DNA of 64,000 nt from Bradyrhizobium sp. 132 (GTDB taxonomy: Bacteria > Pseudomonadota > Alphaproteobacteria > Rhizobiales > Xanthobacteraceae): assembly GCF_023074185.1 (NCBI RefSeq), contig NZ_JADPKY010000112.1:52842-116841 (forward strand), read 5' to 3'. The notes under the pieces are model-generated. The model saw only the letters and a program-made list of their open reading frames with translations, did no database searches and was not told the DNA's origin. Below, in pieces: positions 1 to 7,726 of this stretch. Both the position numbers and the translations under genes were made by a program. Every line of letters begins with the position of its first letter. The stretch's first letter is position 1.

Positions 1-506
1 CGCTTCGAGGTGCCGTACCAGACGAACTTGTTGGAGGAGTAGGACAGCGAGGTGCCGAAATCACCTTCGAAGGCACGCCGAACCAGCGAGTTCAGCCCGT
101 CGGCGGCGACGATCAGATCGTGGCCGTTGAGCTGGTCGATCGCATGAATTGGTGTGTCGAAGCGCGGCGTGACGCCGGCATCGATCGCGCGCTGCTGGAG
201 GAACTGCAGGAGTTCGAGCCGACCGATCGAGGAGAAGCCGACACCGTCGATGGCGACGCTGTCGCCATGCAAATTGAGCGTGATGTTCTCCCAGCTCTCC
301 ATGTGCGGCGCGATCGCGTCGACCGTCTCGGGGTCGTCGGCACGCAAAAATTCCAGCGCCTGGTCGGAGAACACGACGCCAAAGCCCCAGGTCGCGTCGG
401 CCGGGTTCTGTTCGAACAGGTCGACCTGATCCTCGGGGTGACGCTTCTTCCAGAGATAGGCGAAGTAGAGCCCACCGGGCCCCCCGCCAATCACGGCGAT
501 CCGCAA
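1..506 (-). CDS. FAD-dependent monooxygenase, salicylyl-CoA / anthraniloyl-CoA hydroxylase type (N-terminal part, cut by window edge)
   Basis: About 168 N-terminal residues are present. The protein opens with a Rossmann FAD-binding motif, GGGPGGLYF (residues 7-15), then WGFGVVFSDQALEFLRADDP, and later DLIVAADGLNS, the second FAD/NAD motif of class A flavoprotein hydroxylases. The layout matches the hydroxylase half of the two-domain CoA-thioester hydroxylase/reductases that act on salicylyl-CoA or 2-aminobenzoyl-CoA; the exact substrate is inferred. The start is a TTG at 504-506 preceded by GGGAGG at good spacing; it puts the GGGPGG motif near the N-terminus as expected. A 12-bp inverted repeat lies just upstream (527-538). 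The C-terminal part lies left of the window. Confidence 0.8.
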   Translation of the reverse strand, partial: MRIAVIGGGPGGLYFAYLWKKRHPEDQVDLFEQNPADATWGFGVVFSDQALEFLRADDPETVDAIAPHMESWENITLNLHGDSVAIDGVGFSSIGRLELLQFLQQRAIDAGVTPRFDTPIHAIDQLNGHDLIVAADGLNSLVRRAFEGDFGTSLSYSSNKFVWYGTSK

Positions 507-526
507 CGTCTGCCTCCCTGATTGAC

Positions 527-538
527 AGTATGCTTACT
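527..538. promoter_or_regulatory. Inverted repeat upstream of the FAD monooxygenase, possible MarR-type operator
   Basis: AGTA-TGCT-TACT is an inverted repeat with a 4-nt centre, 21 bp upstream of the TTG start and just before the ribosome binding site. MarR-family regulators of aromatic-CoA pathways often bind AT-rich palindromes of this size at such places. No regulator gene is visible in the window, so the role is inference only. Confidence 0.3.
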
Positions 539-689
539 ATCTAGGGGAACACTAATGTCCTCCGACGTCCTGCGCCAGCGGAATTATCGGCAAAATGCGA
601 AGCCTATGCCCGGACACGCGCTTGGCGCGCGTCCGAAGCAGTACGTTGCGAAGCATAGCCAAACCGCGCCGGCTTGGCCATCCGCACCG

Positions 690-905
690 TCAGACGCAGC
701 GCTTTACGTAGACCCCGTTGACCAGCACCCTGGTGCAGCGGACCACCGGAACCGGCTTGCGGACCACGACGGCCGCATTCGGCCCGGCGCAGCCAGCGCG
801 ATAGACGCCGCGAGCGCACACCACTGCATTGGCATCGGTGGCTTCAAAGGTCATGGTCGCAGCGAAGGCGAGGAGCGCCGAGGCGGTGAGTAGGAATGAA
901 CGCAT
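690..905 (-). CDS. Small secreted Cys-containing protein, function unknown
   Basis: 71 residues. The N-terminus is a clear Sec signal peptide (MRSFLLTASALLAFAATM, probable cut after ATDANA or nearby). The mature part is about 45 residues with four cysteines (VVCARG, RAGCAG, VVRCTR, VKRCV) and a Val/Arg-rich core. A strong GGGAGGA site sits 5 bases before the ATG. It is likely a periplasmic or cell-surface protein with two disulfides. I recognise the style from Bradyrhizobium but no named family. Confidence 0.7.
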   Translation of the reverse strand: MRSFLLTASALLAFAATMTFEATDANAVVCARGVYRAGCAGPNAAVVVRKPVPVVRCTRVLVNGVYVKRCV

Positions 906-1016
906 GTCTTCCTCCCGGTGTTGTCGTCATTGAAATCGGATATCGGCAATGGTCGCGAATGTCGTTGCAGGCGTGCGAGAACGGTGCACGCCGTCAGATG
1001 TTGATGGCACGCTTCT

Positions 1017-1829
1017 CTAGCGCGCCGCGAACGGCGCCAGCACATCCTTGCATCCGGGCGACAGCGACGCGGCGTTGCTGGCGATGCACTGTACGATGCG
1101 ACCGCCGCCGGGCGCGACGCCGGCGCACAGCGTGCGGATGTCGGCGCCGCAGGCGGAGCGAACGATCAACAGCTCTTCGCGCGGCCGCAGCGGGCGCAGC
1201 ACGATCACGGCTGGCGCGGCTGCCGGTGCTGCTGCCGCCGCAGGAGCTGCGCCGGCAGGCGCCGCCGTTGCCGCTGCGCCGCCACCGGCCGCAGCGGTCA
1301 CGGCCTTCTCGCAGGCCGGCGAAACCTTTGCCTTGTTCTTCTCCAGGCATTCGAGCGCGGGCGCGCCGCCCGGCGGCACGCTGGCGCACACCTTGGGGTA
1401 ATCGGCGCGGCATGCGCTCTTGACCGCCGCAACCTGAGCGCTGCTCGGCTGCTTGGCCGCAGCAGCCTTCGGCGCGGCTGCGGCGGCAGGCTTTTCAGCG
1501 GGGGCGGATTCAGCCTTCGTCGCGGAAGGCGCAGTTTCCGCCTTGGGCGCCGCTTCGGTCTTGGGCGCCGCAGCGGGCTCGACCGCGCGCACCGCAGTCT
1601 GGCATCCCGATGACAGGCCGGACATGTTCTTCTGGAGGCATTGATACGCCTCCACACCGCCGGGCGTGACGCTCGCGCAGTGCGCCATGAAGTCCGAGCG
1701 GCACGCGGACCGGATGGCGCTCTTCTGGGCGTCGGTCGGCGCCTGCGCAAATGCGCCTGTTGCAGTTGCGAAGAGCGCTACCGCCAACATCGCGCTACGC
1801 GTTGAGACATGTTTCAAAATGTTGAACAT
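1017..1829 (-). CDS. Secreted cysteine-rich repeat protein with three repeats
   Basis: 270 residues from the ATG at 1827-1829. A signal peptide ends near AFAQAP. Three copies of a four-cysteine unit of about 40 residues follow, each of the form SAC-x-D-x4-C-x-V-x-PGG-x4-CL-x11-C. The first starts near residue 35, the second follows a long Ala/Pro/Lys-rich linker, and the third is near the C-terminus; a second Ala/Pro linker separates units two and three. This matches the cysteine-rich repeat family of periplasmic proteins in rhizobia; function unknown. An in-frame extension upstream is possible but would place the signal peptide internally, so this start is preferred. Confidence 0.8.
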   Translation of the reverse strand: MFNILKHVSTRSAMLAVALFATATGAFAQAPTDAQKSAIRSACRSDFMAHCASVTPGGVEAYQCLQKNMSGLSSGCQTAVRAVEPAAAPKTEAAPKAETAPSATKAESAPAEKPAAAAAPKAAAAKQPSSAQVAAVKSACRADYPKVCASVPPGGAPALECLEKNKAKVSPACEKAVTAAAGGGAAATAAPAGAAPAAAAAPAAAPAVIVLRPLRPREELLIVRSACGADIRTLCAGVAPGGGRIVQCIASNAASLSPGCKDVLAPFAAR

Positions 1830-1984
1830 TTGGGTGAATTCCCGCCCTGCCGGTAACGCCGACGATTCTAAAATGTGATGCAAACGCAATCGCCGCGAGT
1901 GATGCCTCGCGACAGTATCCTTGACCGCTTTGGCCACTACCGCAAGTAGATATTACCTGCGCAAATTGCGACGTAACTACGTCG

Positions 1985-2986
1985 TCAGAGCTTGACCATG
2001 CGCTTGCCGCGGTTCTCGCCCGCAAGCAATCCGATCAGCGCCTTCGGCGTGTTCTCCAATCCGTCGATAATGTCTTCCTGCACCTTTAGCTTGCCGGATG
2101 CGACCCAGGCCTGGAGTTCGGCGAGCGCACGCTGGCTCTCCTTCATGTAGTCCATCACGATGAAGCCCTGCATGACGAGCCGCTTCACCACGATCAAGCC
2201 GGGCACGCCGCGCGGGCCGTGTGCGGAGGGCGCGCCGTCATATTGCGAGATCGCGCCGCAACAGGCGATGCGGCCGTAATTGTTCATCTGCGGCAGGCAG
2301 GCTTCGAGAATGTCGCCGCCGACATTGTCGAAATAGACGTCGATCCCCTTGGGCGCCGCCGCGCGCAACGCCTTGAACACCGCGCCGTCCTTGTAATCCA
2401 CGGCGGCATCGAAGCCGAGTTCGGAGGTCAGCCAGTTGCACTTGTCGGCGCCGCCGGCGATGCCGACCACGCGGCATCCCCTGATCTTCGCGATCTGCCC
2501 GACGATCGAGCCCACCGAGCCTGCCGCCGCGGACACGACGACCGTCTCGCCTTGCTTCGGCTTGCCGATCTCCAGCAGGCCGAAATAGGCGGTGAGCCCG
2601 GCGATGCCGAACACGCTGAGCAGATGCGTCATAGGTTCGAGCTTCGGCATCTTGGTGAGGTGCTTCGCCGGCACGGCGGCAAACTCCTGCCAGCCGGTGT
2701 CGCCGAACACGATGTCGCCCGGCACGAGCCCGGGCGCCTTCGAGCTGACGACCTCGGCGATGCCGCCGCCGGCCATCACGCTGTTGGCCTCGACGGCGGA
2801 TCGATAGGTCGCGCCGTGCATCCAGGCGCGGTTGGCGGCATCGAGCGAGATATAACGCACGCGCAGCAAAGCCTCGCCGTCCTTCGGCTCCGGCATTGCA
2901 CCCTCGACCATCTTGAAATGTTCGGGACCGAGCTTGCCGCTGGGCTTTTCCACCAGAAGAATCTGGCGATTAACGCTGCCGCTCAT
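1985..2986 (-). CDS. NADP-dependent oxidoreductase, zinc-independent MDR family (CurA-like)
   Basis: 333 residues, the usual length for the CurA / leukotriene B4 12-hydroxydehydrogenase-like branch. Visible marks are the N-terminal RQILLVEKPSGKLGPEHFK, the catalytic-domain GDTGWQEFAAV, the nucleotide-binding stretch VVVSAAAGSVGSIVGQIAK with a glycine-rich AAGSVG turn, and YFDNVGG, which is diagnostic for this branch. It should reduce the C=C bond of alpha,beta-unsaturated ketones or aldehydes with NADPH in the cytoplasm; the actual substrate is unknown. AGAGGAA stands 6 bases before the ATG. It is a single gene with no visible operon partner. Confidence 0.88.
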   Translation of the reverse strand: MSGSVNRQILLVEKPSGKLGPEHFKMVEGAMPEPKDGEALLRVRYISLDAANRAWMHGATYRSAVEANSVMAGGGIAEVVSSKAPGLVPGDIVFGDTGWQEFAAVPAKHLTKMPKLEPMTHLLSVFGIAGLTAYFGLLEIGKPKQGETVVVSAAAGSVGSIVGQIAKIRGCRVVGIAGGADKCNWLTSELGFDAAVDYKDGAVFKALRAAAPKGIDVYFDNVGGDILEACLPQMNNYGRIACCGAISQYDGAPSAHGPRGVPGLIVVKRLVMQGFIVMDYMKESQRALAELQAWVASGKLKVQEDIIDGLENTPKALIGLLAGENRGKRMVKL

Positions 2987-3112
2987 GGTGTTTCCTCTTC
3001 GTTTGTTTGACGATTATTGATGCAGCCACCGCAAAGAAAACGTGCAGGCCGCATTCGTTGTGCGCTGCATGAAAGCTAGATCGCCGGCGCCAGTTCCGCA
3101 ACGGGAAGATCC

Positions 3113-3149
3113 CGTCATTGCGAGCACACGCAAAGCGTGTTGCTTCGTT
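3113..3149. repeat. REP-like element, half copy (TCATTGCGAGC family)
   Basis: Begins CGTCATTGCGAGC, the same 13 bases that open each arm of the long palindrome at 56369-56446, then contains its own hairpin ACACGC-AAA-GCGTGT. It lies between the oxidoreductase start and the symporter start, about 50 bp before the symporter ATG. Confidence 0.55.
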
Positions 3150-3196
3150 GTCGTATCTGCGACATCATGAAGCGGCCGGTGTCGTGGGGGTAACCA

Positions 3197-4492
3197 ATGT
3201 CGAACAGGTTCACGCAATACATTCTGGCGGCGATGGCTCTGGGCATCGTCATGGGCTCGGCGATCTACAATTTCATGCCGGATACGCGCGGGGACTGGGC
3301 CTCCTCCATCAATCTGATCGCAGTGATCTTCCTGCGCCTGATCAAGATGATCATCGCGCCGCTGGTGTTCGCGACCCTGGTCGGCGGCATCGCCCATATG
3401 GGCTCCGGCTCCAAGCTCGGCCGCATCTTCGCCAAGACCATGGGCTGGTTCGTCAGCGCGTCCTTCGTCTCGCTGATGCTCGGCCTCGTGATGGTCAATC
3501 TGCTTCAGCCCGGCGCCAATTTCCCCGGCACGCTGCCGGACAAGGGACAGTCTACGGGCTTGCCGGTCTCGGCGTTCTCGATCGAGAAATTCCTGACCCA
3601 TCTGATCCCGACCTCGATCGCGGACGCGATGGCGCAGAACGAGATTCTCCAGATCGTGATCTTCGCCGTGTTCTTCTCGGTGGCGATGGGCTCGATGCCC
3701 GAGCGCTCCAAGCCGATCCTGGCGCTGATCGACGATATCGGCCACATCATGCTCAAGGTGACGAGCTATGTGATGCTGTTCGCGCCGATCGCGGTGTGGG
3801 CCGCCATCACCGCGACCGTGGCCAAGAACGGCCTGCTGGTGCTCTGGAAGCTCATCGTCTTCATGGGCGGCTTCTATCTCTCGCTCATGATCCTGTGGGG
3901 CATCCTCGTGGTGGTCGGCTTCATCGTGATCGGGCCGCGCTACAGCCATCTGCTGAAGCTGATCCGCGAGCCGCTGATGATCGCGTTCTCCACCGCGAGC
4001 TCGGAAGCGGCGTACCCGAAGACGCTGGAGGGGCTGAACAAGTTCGGCGCCTCCTCGCGAATATCGAGCTTCGTGCTGCCGCTCGGCTATTCCTTCAATC
4101 TTGACGGCACGATGATGTACTGCACCTTCGCCAGTATCTTCATCGCGCAGACCTATCATATCGAGATGTCGCTCTCGACGCAGCTTGCGATGCTGGCGAC
4201 GCTGATGATCACCTCCAAGGGCGTCGCCGGTGTGCCGCGCGCCTCTCTCGTGGTGATCGCCTCGACGCTGTCGCAGTTCGGCATTCCCGAGGCGGGTCTG
4301 CTGATGATCATGGGCATCGACACCTTCCTCGACATGGGCCGCAGCGCCACCAATGTGATCGGCAACACGCTCGCGACCTCGGTCGTGGCGAAGTGGGAAG
4401 GCGAACTCGGCCCCGAGCACGAGCTTGGAGCGGGCGACGCCGTGCCGGGGGACATGATCCCCGGCGAAGTGCCTGCTATGGCCGGCCATTGA
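3197..4492 (+). CDS. Dicarboxylate/amino acid:cation symporter (DAACS family)
   Basis: 431 residues with about eight membrane helices. Family marks are visible: ASSEAAYPKTLEGLNKFG (the serine-rich hairpin region), GYSFNLDGTMMY (the NMDGT-type motif of TM7), KGVAGVPRASLVV (HP2) and the final DMGRSATNVIGNTLA. This is a secondary inner-membrane carrier of the GltP/DctA kind, importing C4-dicarboxylates or acidic amino acids with Na+ or H+; substrate not resolved. The next gene starts 13 bp after the stop behind its own GGGAGG site and encodes an ABC-type solute-binding protein, which is an uncommon partner for a DAACS carrier. Confidence 0.92.
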   Translation: MSNRFTQYILAAMALGIVMGSAIYNFMPDTRGDWASSINLIAVIFLRLIKMIIAPLVFATLVGGIAHMGSGSKLGRIFAKTMGWFVSASFVSLMLGLVMVNLLQPGANFPGTLPDKGQSTGLPVSAFSIEKFLTHLIPTSIADAMAQNEILQIVIFAVFFSVAMGSMPERSKPILALIDDIGHIMLKVTSYVMLFAPIAVWAAITATVAKNGLLVLWKLIVFMGGFYLSLMILWGILVVVGFIVIGPRYSHLLKLIREPLMIAFSTASSEAAYPKTLEGLNKFGASSRISSFVLPLGYSFNLDGTMMYCTFASIFIAQTYHIEMSLSTQLAMLATLMITSKGVAGVPRASLVVIASTLSQFGIPEAGLLMIMGIDTFLDMGRSATNVIGNTLATSVVAKWEGELGPEHELGAGDAVPGDMIPGEVPAMAGH

Positions 4493-4505
4493 CGGGAGGT
4501 GCATC

Positions 4506-5426
4506 ATGCGCCCTTCAACGGTGATTTCGGGCGGCCTGTTGCTGACAGCGTGCCTGCTGGCAACGGGTGCCTCCGCCCAGACCGGCGGCAGCGAAGGGCT
4601 TAGCCCGACGCTGTCAGCCATCAAGAGCAGTCACACCGTGCGGCTCGGCTATCGCGAAAGCTCGCCGCCGTTCTCCTTCCTCGACCAGGCCAACCGGCCG
4701 ATCGGCTACAGCCTCGAACTCTGCGAAGCTATCGTCGAGGAGATCGGCGTCGAGGTCGACGATCCCAATCTGAAGATCGGCTACGTCAAGGTCACCTCGG
4801 ACGACCGCATCGACGCCGTGCTCCAGAACAAGATCGACCTGGAATGCGGCTCGACCACGGCCAATGCGGAGCGCGGCAAGCGCGTCGCCTTCTCGCCGCT
4901 GATGTTCGTCGCCGGTACCAAGCTGATGGTGCCGAAGGCATCAAGCGTCCAGTCGTTGACCGATCTGAAGGGCAAGACCATCGTGGTGACGAAGGGCACC
5001 ACCAACGAGCAGGCGATCCAGGCGGCCGACAAGAAGTCCGCGTTGGGACTGACCATCGTTGTCGGTGCCGATCACGAACAGTCGTACCAGATGCTCGTCG
5101 ACGGCAAGGCCGATGCCTTCGCGACCGACGATATCCTGCTGTCCGGCCTGATCGTGCGCCACAAGGCGCAGGACAGGTTCCGCGTCACCGGCGATTATTT
5201 GTCCTACGACCCCTACGGCATCATGTTCCGCAAGGGCGAACCGCAACTGACGGTCGTGGTCGATCGCACCTTCCGCAAGCTGGGGTCCAACCACGACCTC
5301 GTCCCGCTCTACAACAAATGGTTCACCGCCAGGCTTCCGACCGGCGAACGGCTGAACGTGCCGATCTCGCTGCAACTGGAGGAAGCCTTCAAGGCGATGG
5401 ACGATTCCGCGAGCGCGAATAATTAG
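4506..5426 (+). CDS. Amino-acid ABC-type periplasmic solute-binding protein (SBP_bac_3, GltI-like)
   Basis: 306 residues with a signal peptide (TACLLATGASAQ, probable cut after ASA). The mature part shows the SBP family 3 marks: VRLGYRESSPPFSF at the start, then GYSLELCEAI, LECGSTTANAERGK, LKGKTIVVTKGTTNE and DAFATDDILLSGL. By sequence it binds a polar amino acid such as glutamate or aspartate. No ABC permease or ATPase gene is adjacent; the only partner is the DAACS carrier 13 bp upstream, with which it forms a two-gene unit. It may feed substrate to that carrier or serve an ABC system elsewhere. Confidence 0.87.
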   Translation: MRPSTVISGGLLLTACLLATGASAQTGGSEGLSPTLSAIKSSHTVRLGYRESSPPFSFLDQANRPIGYSLELCEAIVEEIGVEVDDPNLKIGYVKVTSDDRIDAVLQNKIDLECGSTTANAERGKRVAFSPLMFVAGTKLMVPKASSVQSLTDLKGKTIVVTKGTTNEQAIQAADKKSALGLTIVVGADHEQSYQMLVDGKADAFATDDILLSGLIVRHKAQDRFRVTGDYLSYDPYGIMFRKGEPQLTVVVDRTFRKLGSNHDLVPLYNKWFTARLPTGERLNVPISLQLEEAFKAMDDSASANN

Positions 5427-5466
5427 GGCATGTGCGACGAGCGCCGTGTCCCGCGAATGGAGAGAA

Positions 5467-5516
5467 CCCCTCATCCGGCGCTTCGCGCCACCTTCTCCCA
5501 CAACAAGGGGAGAAGG
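5467..5516. repeat. Intergenic palindromic repeat between convergent genes, possible terminator
   Basis: Contains CCTCATCCGGCGCTTCGCGC and then a hairpin CCTTCTCC ... GGAGAAGG (5491-5498 and 5509-5516). This sequence type is recurrent in alphaproteobacterial intergenic regions. It sits between the convergent ends of the binding protein and the ATP-grasp gene and could stop transcription from both sides. Confidence 0.5.
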
Positions 5517-5536
5517 ATTACAGCGCGCGGGGGCGC

Positions 5537-6343
5537 TCAGCGTTCGTCGCCAAACACCCGATCCAGCGCCGCATCATACGTCGCCTGCACCAACTCCGGA
5601 TGCAGCTTCGCCAGCGCCTCCATCATCACGCCGGAATTGATCTCGAGCACGATCCACGCGCCATCGACACGGACCACGTCGATCGACGCGAAGCGGATGC
5701 CGATCGCGTTGGCTGCGTCGATGGCAAGTTTTCCGCAGGCCGCGCGGACCTCGCCATTCTGCGCCAGCACGGGCTTTGCGCCGGCATCGAGATTGTGCCG
5801 CCAATCCGAGCCACGCTGCTTGCTGTAGATCACACGGGGCACATCATCCAGCAGCACCACACGGACCTCCTCCTCGATCGCGACGTAGGGTGAGATCACG
5901 AGCCCGGCGCTCATCGAAAAAATCTCGCCAACCGCGTGGTCGAGCTCCGCCTGCGTCGCCACCCTGAAGACGGATCGTCCCGACGTCCCCTCGTTCGGCT
6001 TCACCACCACGCCCTGCGAATTGTCGCGAAGCAGCCCAAGCATTGCCTCCTGCCAGCCGGCGCCAACAACATTCATGCCCAGCTTCGGATTGAGGAAGAG
6101 GTGATGCGGAATGCAGGGCACGCCCACAAGCGTCAGCGCCTCGGCGGTCGCCGATTTGTCGTTGGCGATGCGATGCGCAATCGCGCTGTTGAGGCCAACG
6201 TCGTAGCCGAAGGCGAAGTGGTGCTGCGCGCCCCGGCGCATCGCGAGCAGCCAGCCGCCGGCGCGGACATCGAGCGCGATGCCATGGTTCGCGCAATAGC
6301 GCCTGATCGCCTGGACGAAGATCCGCTCGCCGCTCGCCGCCAT
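5537..6343 (-). CDS. ATP-grasp (RimK-like) ligase-type protein
   Basis: 268 residues from the ATG at 6341-6343; a TTG at 6409 would add 22 residues and neither has a strong ribosome site. ATP-grasp marks are visible: VVVKPNEGTSGRSVF (ATP-binding lysine and glycine-rich loop), EEEVRVVLLDDVPRVIYSKQ, then VVRVDGAWIVLEINSGVMME with the metal-binding Glu/Asn pair. Such enzymes join a carboxylate to an amine or thiol through an acyl phosphate, as in RimK or glutathione synthetase. The substrate is unknown and no biosynthetic neighbour suggests one. Confidence 0.72.
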   Translation of the reverse strand: MAASGERIFVQAIRRYCANHGIALDVRAGGWLLAMRRGAQHHFAFGYDVGLNSAIAHRIANDKSATAEALTLVGVPCIPHHLFLNPKLGMNVVGAGWQEAMLGLLRDNSQGVVVKPNEGTSGRSVFRVATQAELDHAVGEIFSMSAGLVISPYVAIEEEVRVVLLDDVPRVIYSKQRGSDWRHNLDAGAKPVLAQNGEVRAACGKLAIDAANAIGIRFASIDVVRVDGAWIVLEINSGVMMEALAKLHPELVQATYDAALDRVFGDER

Positions 6344-6730
6344 GTGTCGGTCGCCAGTTTCCGTCGTTCCTGTCGCCAAAAGCCGCAAAAATGCGGGAAA
6401 CGGCGCCAATCCAGGGTGAAAGTCAGAGCTATTCTTAATGAAATTATCGCGAGCGCGACGGAAATTAAGTGCTGCAATGAGGCCTTGGAAGGAAAAGAAA
6501 TTGCCCTTCGCGCGTGCCCGGCAGCAGATTCACTAATGATGCGGCCATTTCCGCTGCAAACGCCGGTTTGACCGGCATCAATTGCATCCGGAACGAGGTT
6601 GATTATTGGTCTCAATGGCGTAGATCACACACGAGAAATCCTCCGCCATGGCAATGGTGTCCGCTCCGCTTTCAGGGGCCGGGCAATGCTTTTGCCCTAA
6701 AACCGCAATTATTCGGAATATCGAAAAATC
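6344..6730. other. Intergenic region between divergent ATP-grasp and fpr genes
   Basis: 387 bp with no convincing coding sequence on either strand. It should hold promoters for both flanking genes. Stretches rich in A and T (for example around 6430-6475 and 6705-6730) fit promoter DNA, but I could not place sigma-factor boxes with confidence. Confidence 0.4.
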
Positions 6731-7504
6731 ATGAGCGCGTTTTACCGAGAGAAAGTTCTTTCCGTCCAGCATTGGACCGACACCCTGTTCAGCTTTCGCG
6801 CCACCCGCGATTCCGGCTTCCGCTTCCAGAACGGCCAGTTCGCGATGATCGGCCTCGAAATTGAGGGCCGCCCGCTGCTGCGCGCCTACAGCATGGCGAG
6901 CGCCAATCACGAGGAGGAGCTCGAGTTCTTCTCGATCAAGGTCCAGGACGGCCCGCTGACGTCGCGTCTCCAGAAGATCAGGGAAGGCGACACCATCCTG
7001 GTCGGCCGCAAGGCGACCGGCACGCTGATCACCGACAACCTCATCCCCGGCAAGCGGCTGATGCTGCTCTCGACCGGCACGGGCCTGGCGCCCTTCGCCA
7101 GCCTGATCAAGGACCCCGAGGTCTACGACCAGTTCGACAGCATCGTGCTGGTGCATGGCTGCCGTCAGGTCTCCGAGCTCGCCTATGGCGAGAGGCTCGT
7201 CGCCAGCCTTCGCGAGGACGAACTGTTCGGGGAGTTGCTCGCGGACAAGCTCATCTACTACCCGACCGTGACCCGCGAGCCCTTCAAGAACCGCGGCCGC
7301 ATCACCGATCTCATCAGCTCCGAGCAGATCTTCAACGACATCGGCCAGGGCCCGCTCGACATCGCGACCGACCGCGTCATGATGTGCGGCAGCCCGGGGA
7401 TGCTCGAAGAGCTGAAAGTGATGTTCGAGGGCCGCGACTTCGTCGAGGGCTCCGGCAACAAGCCCGGCCATTTCGTGATCGAAAAGGCGTTCGTCGAGCG
7501 GTAG
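6731..7504 (+). CDS. fpr: Ferredoxin--NADP+ reductase
   Basis: 257 residues, the standard size of the bacterial Fpr class. The FAD-binding motif RAYSMAS (RxYS, near residue 56), the nucleotide-binding LLSTGTGLAPFASL and VMMCGSPGMLEEL, and the terminal aromatic-rich FVIEKAFVER are all typical of subclass IA enzymes of alphaproteobacteria. It shuttles electrons between NADPH and ferredoxin or flavodoxin in the cytoplasm, supplying iron-sulfur assembly, nitrogen fixation or oxidative-stress defence. It stands alone, transcribed away from the ATP-grasp gene. Confidence 0.93.
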   Translation: MSAFYREKVLSVQHWTDTLFSFRATRDSGFRFQNGQFAMIGLEIEGRPLLRAYSMASANHEEELEFFSIKVQDGPLTSRLQKIREGDTILVGRKATGTLITDNLIPGKRLMLLSTGTGLAPFASLIKDPEVYDQFDSIVLVHGCRQVSELAYGERLVASLREDELFGELLADKLIYYPTVTREPFKNRGRITDLISSEQIFNDIGQGPLDIATDRVMMCGSPGMLEELKVMFEGRDFVEGSGNKPGHFVIEKAFVER

Positions 7505-7516
7505 GCCCTTTCGGTG

Positions 7517-7540
7517 TCGTCCTGGCTTTCGTCAGGACGA
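7517..7540. repeat. Hairpin repeat TCGTCCTG/CAGGACGA, diverged relative of the GIY-YIG-flanking repeats
   Basis: TCGTCCTG (7517-7524), an 8-nt loop, and CAGGACGA (7533-7540) form a perfect stem 13 bp after the fpr stop. Read on the minus strand it gives GTCCTGAC-GAAA-GCCAGGAC, one stem base away from the hairpins at 60411-60445 and 60771-60805. It could also help to end fpr transcription. Confidence 0.6.
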
Positions 7541-7726
7541 AGGCTATGGGTAAAGCGCCTTGACCGGTTAATGGTCCGTCCTCCCCAGCACTTCTGCTGC
7601 ACTGCAAAAGTCCGCCCATCGGGCTGATTGATTTGTCTCCCCCGAATTCGCTAGCCTGAAACAAGGGCCGCGTCATATCCGTATGACGGGCGCGGGCGTA
7701 TCGTATCGCCTCATGCTGGCGAGAGG

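Noticed and set aside
2987..3030. FixK/FNR box near TTGACGATTATTGATG
   Set aside because: Half-sites do not have the TTGAT-N4-ATCAA form or spacing.
3014..4624. 536-codon minus-strand frame opposite the DAACS gene
   Set aside because: Low-complexity, His/Asp/Arg-rich product antisense to a conserved carrier; no ribosome site.
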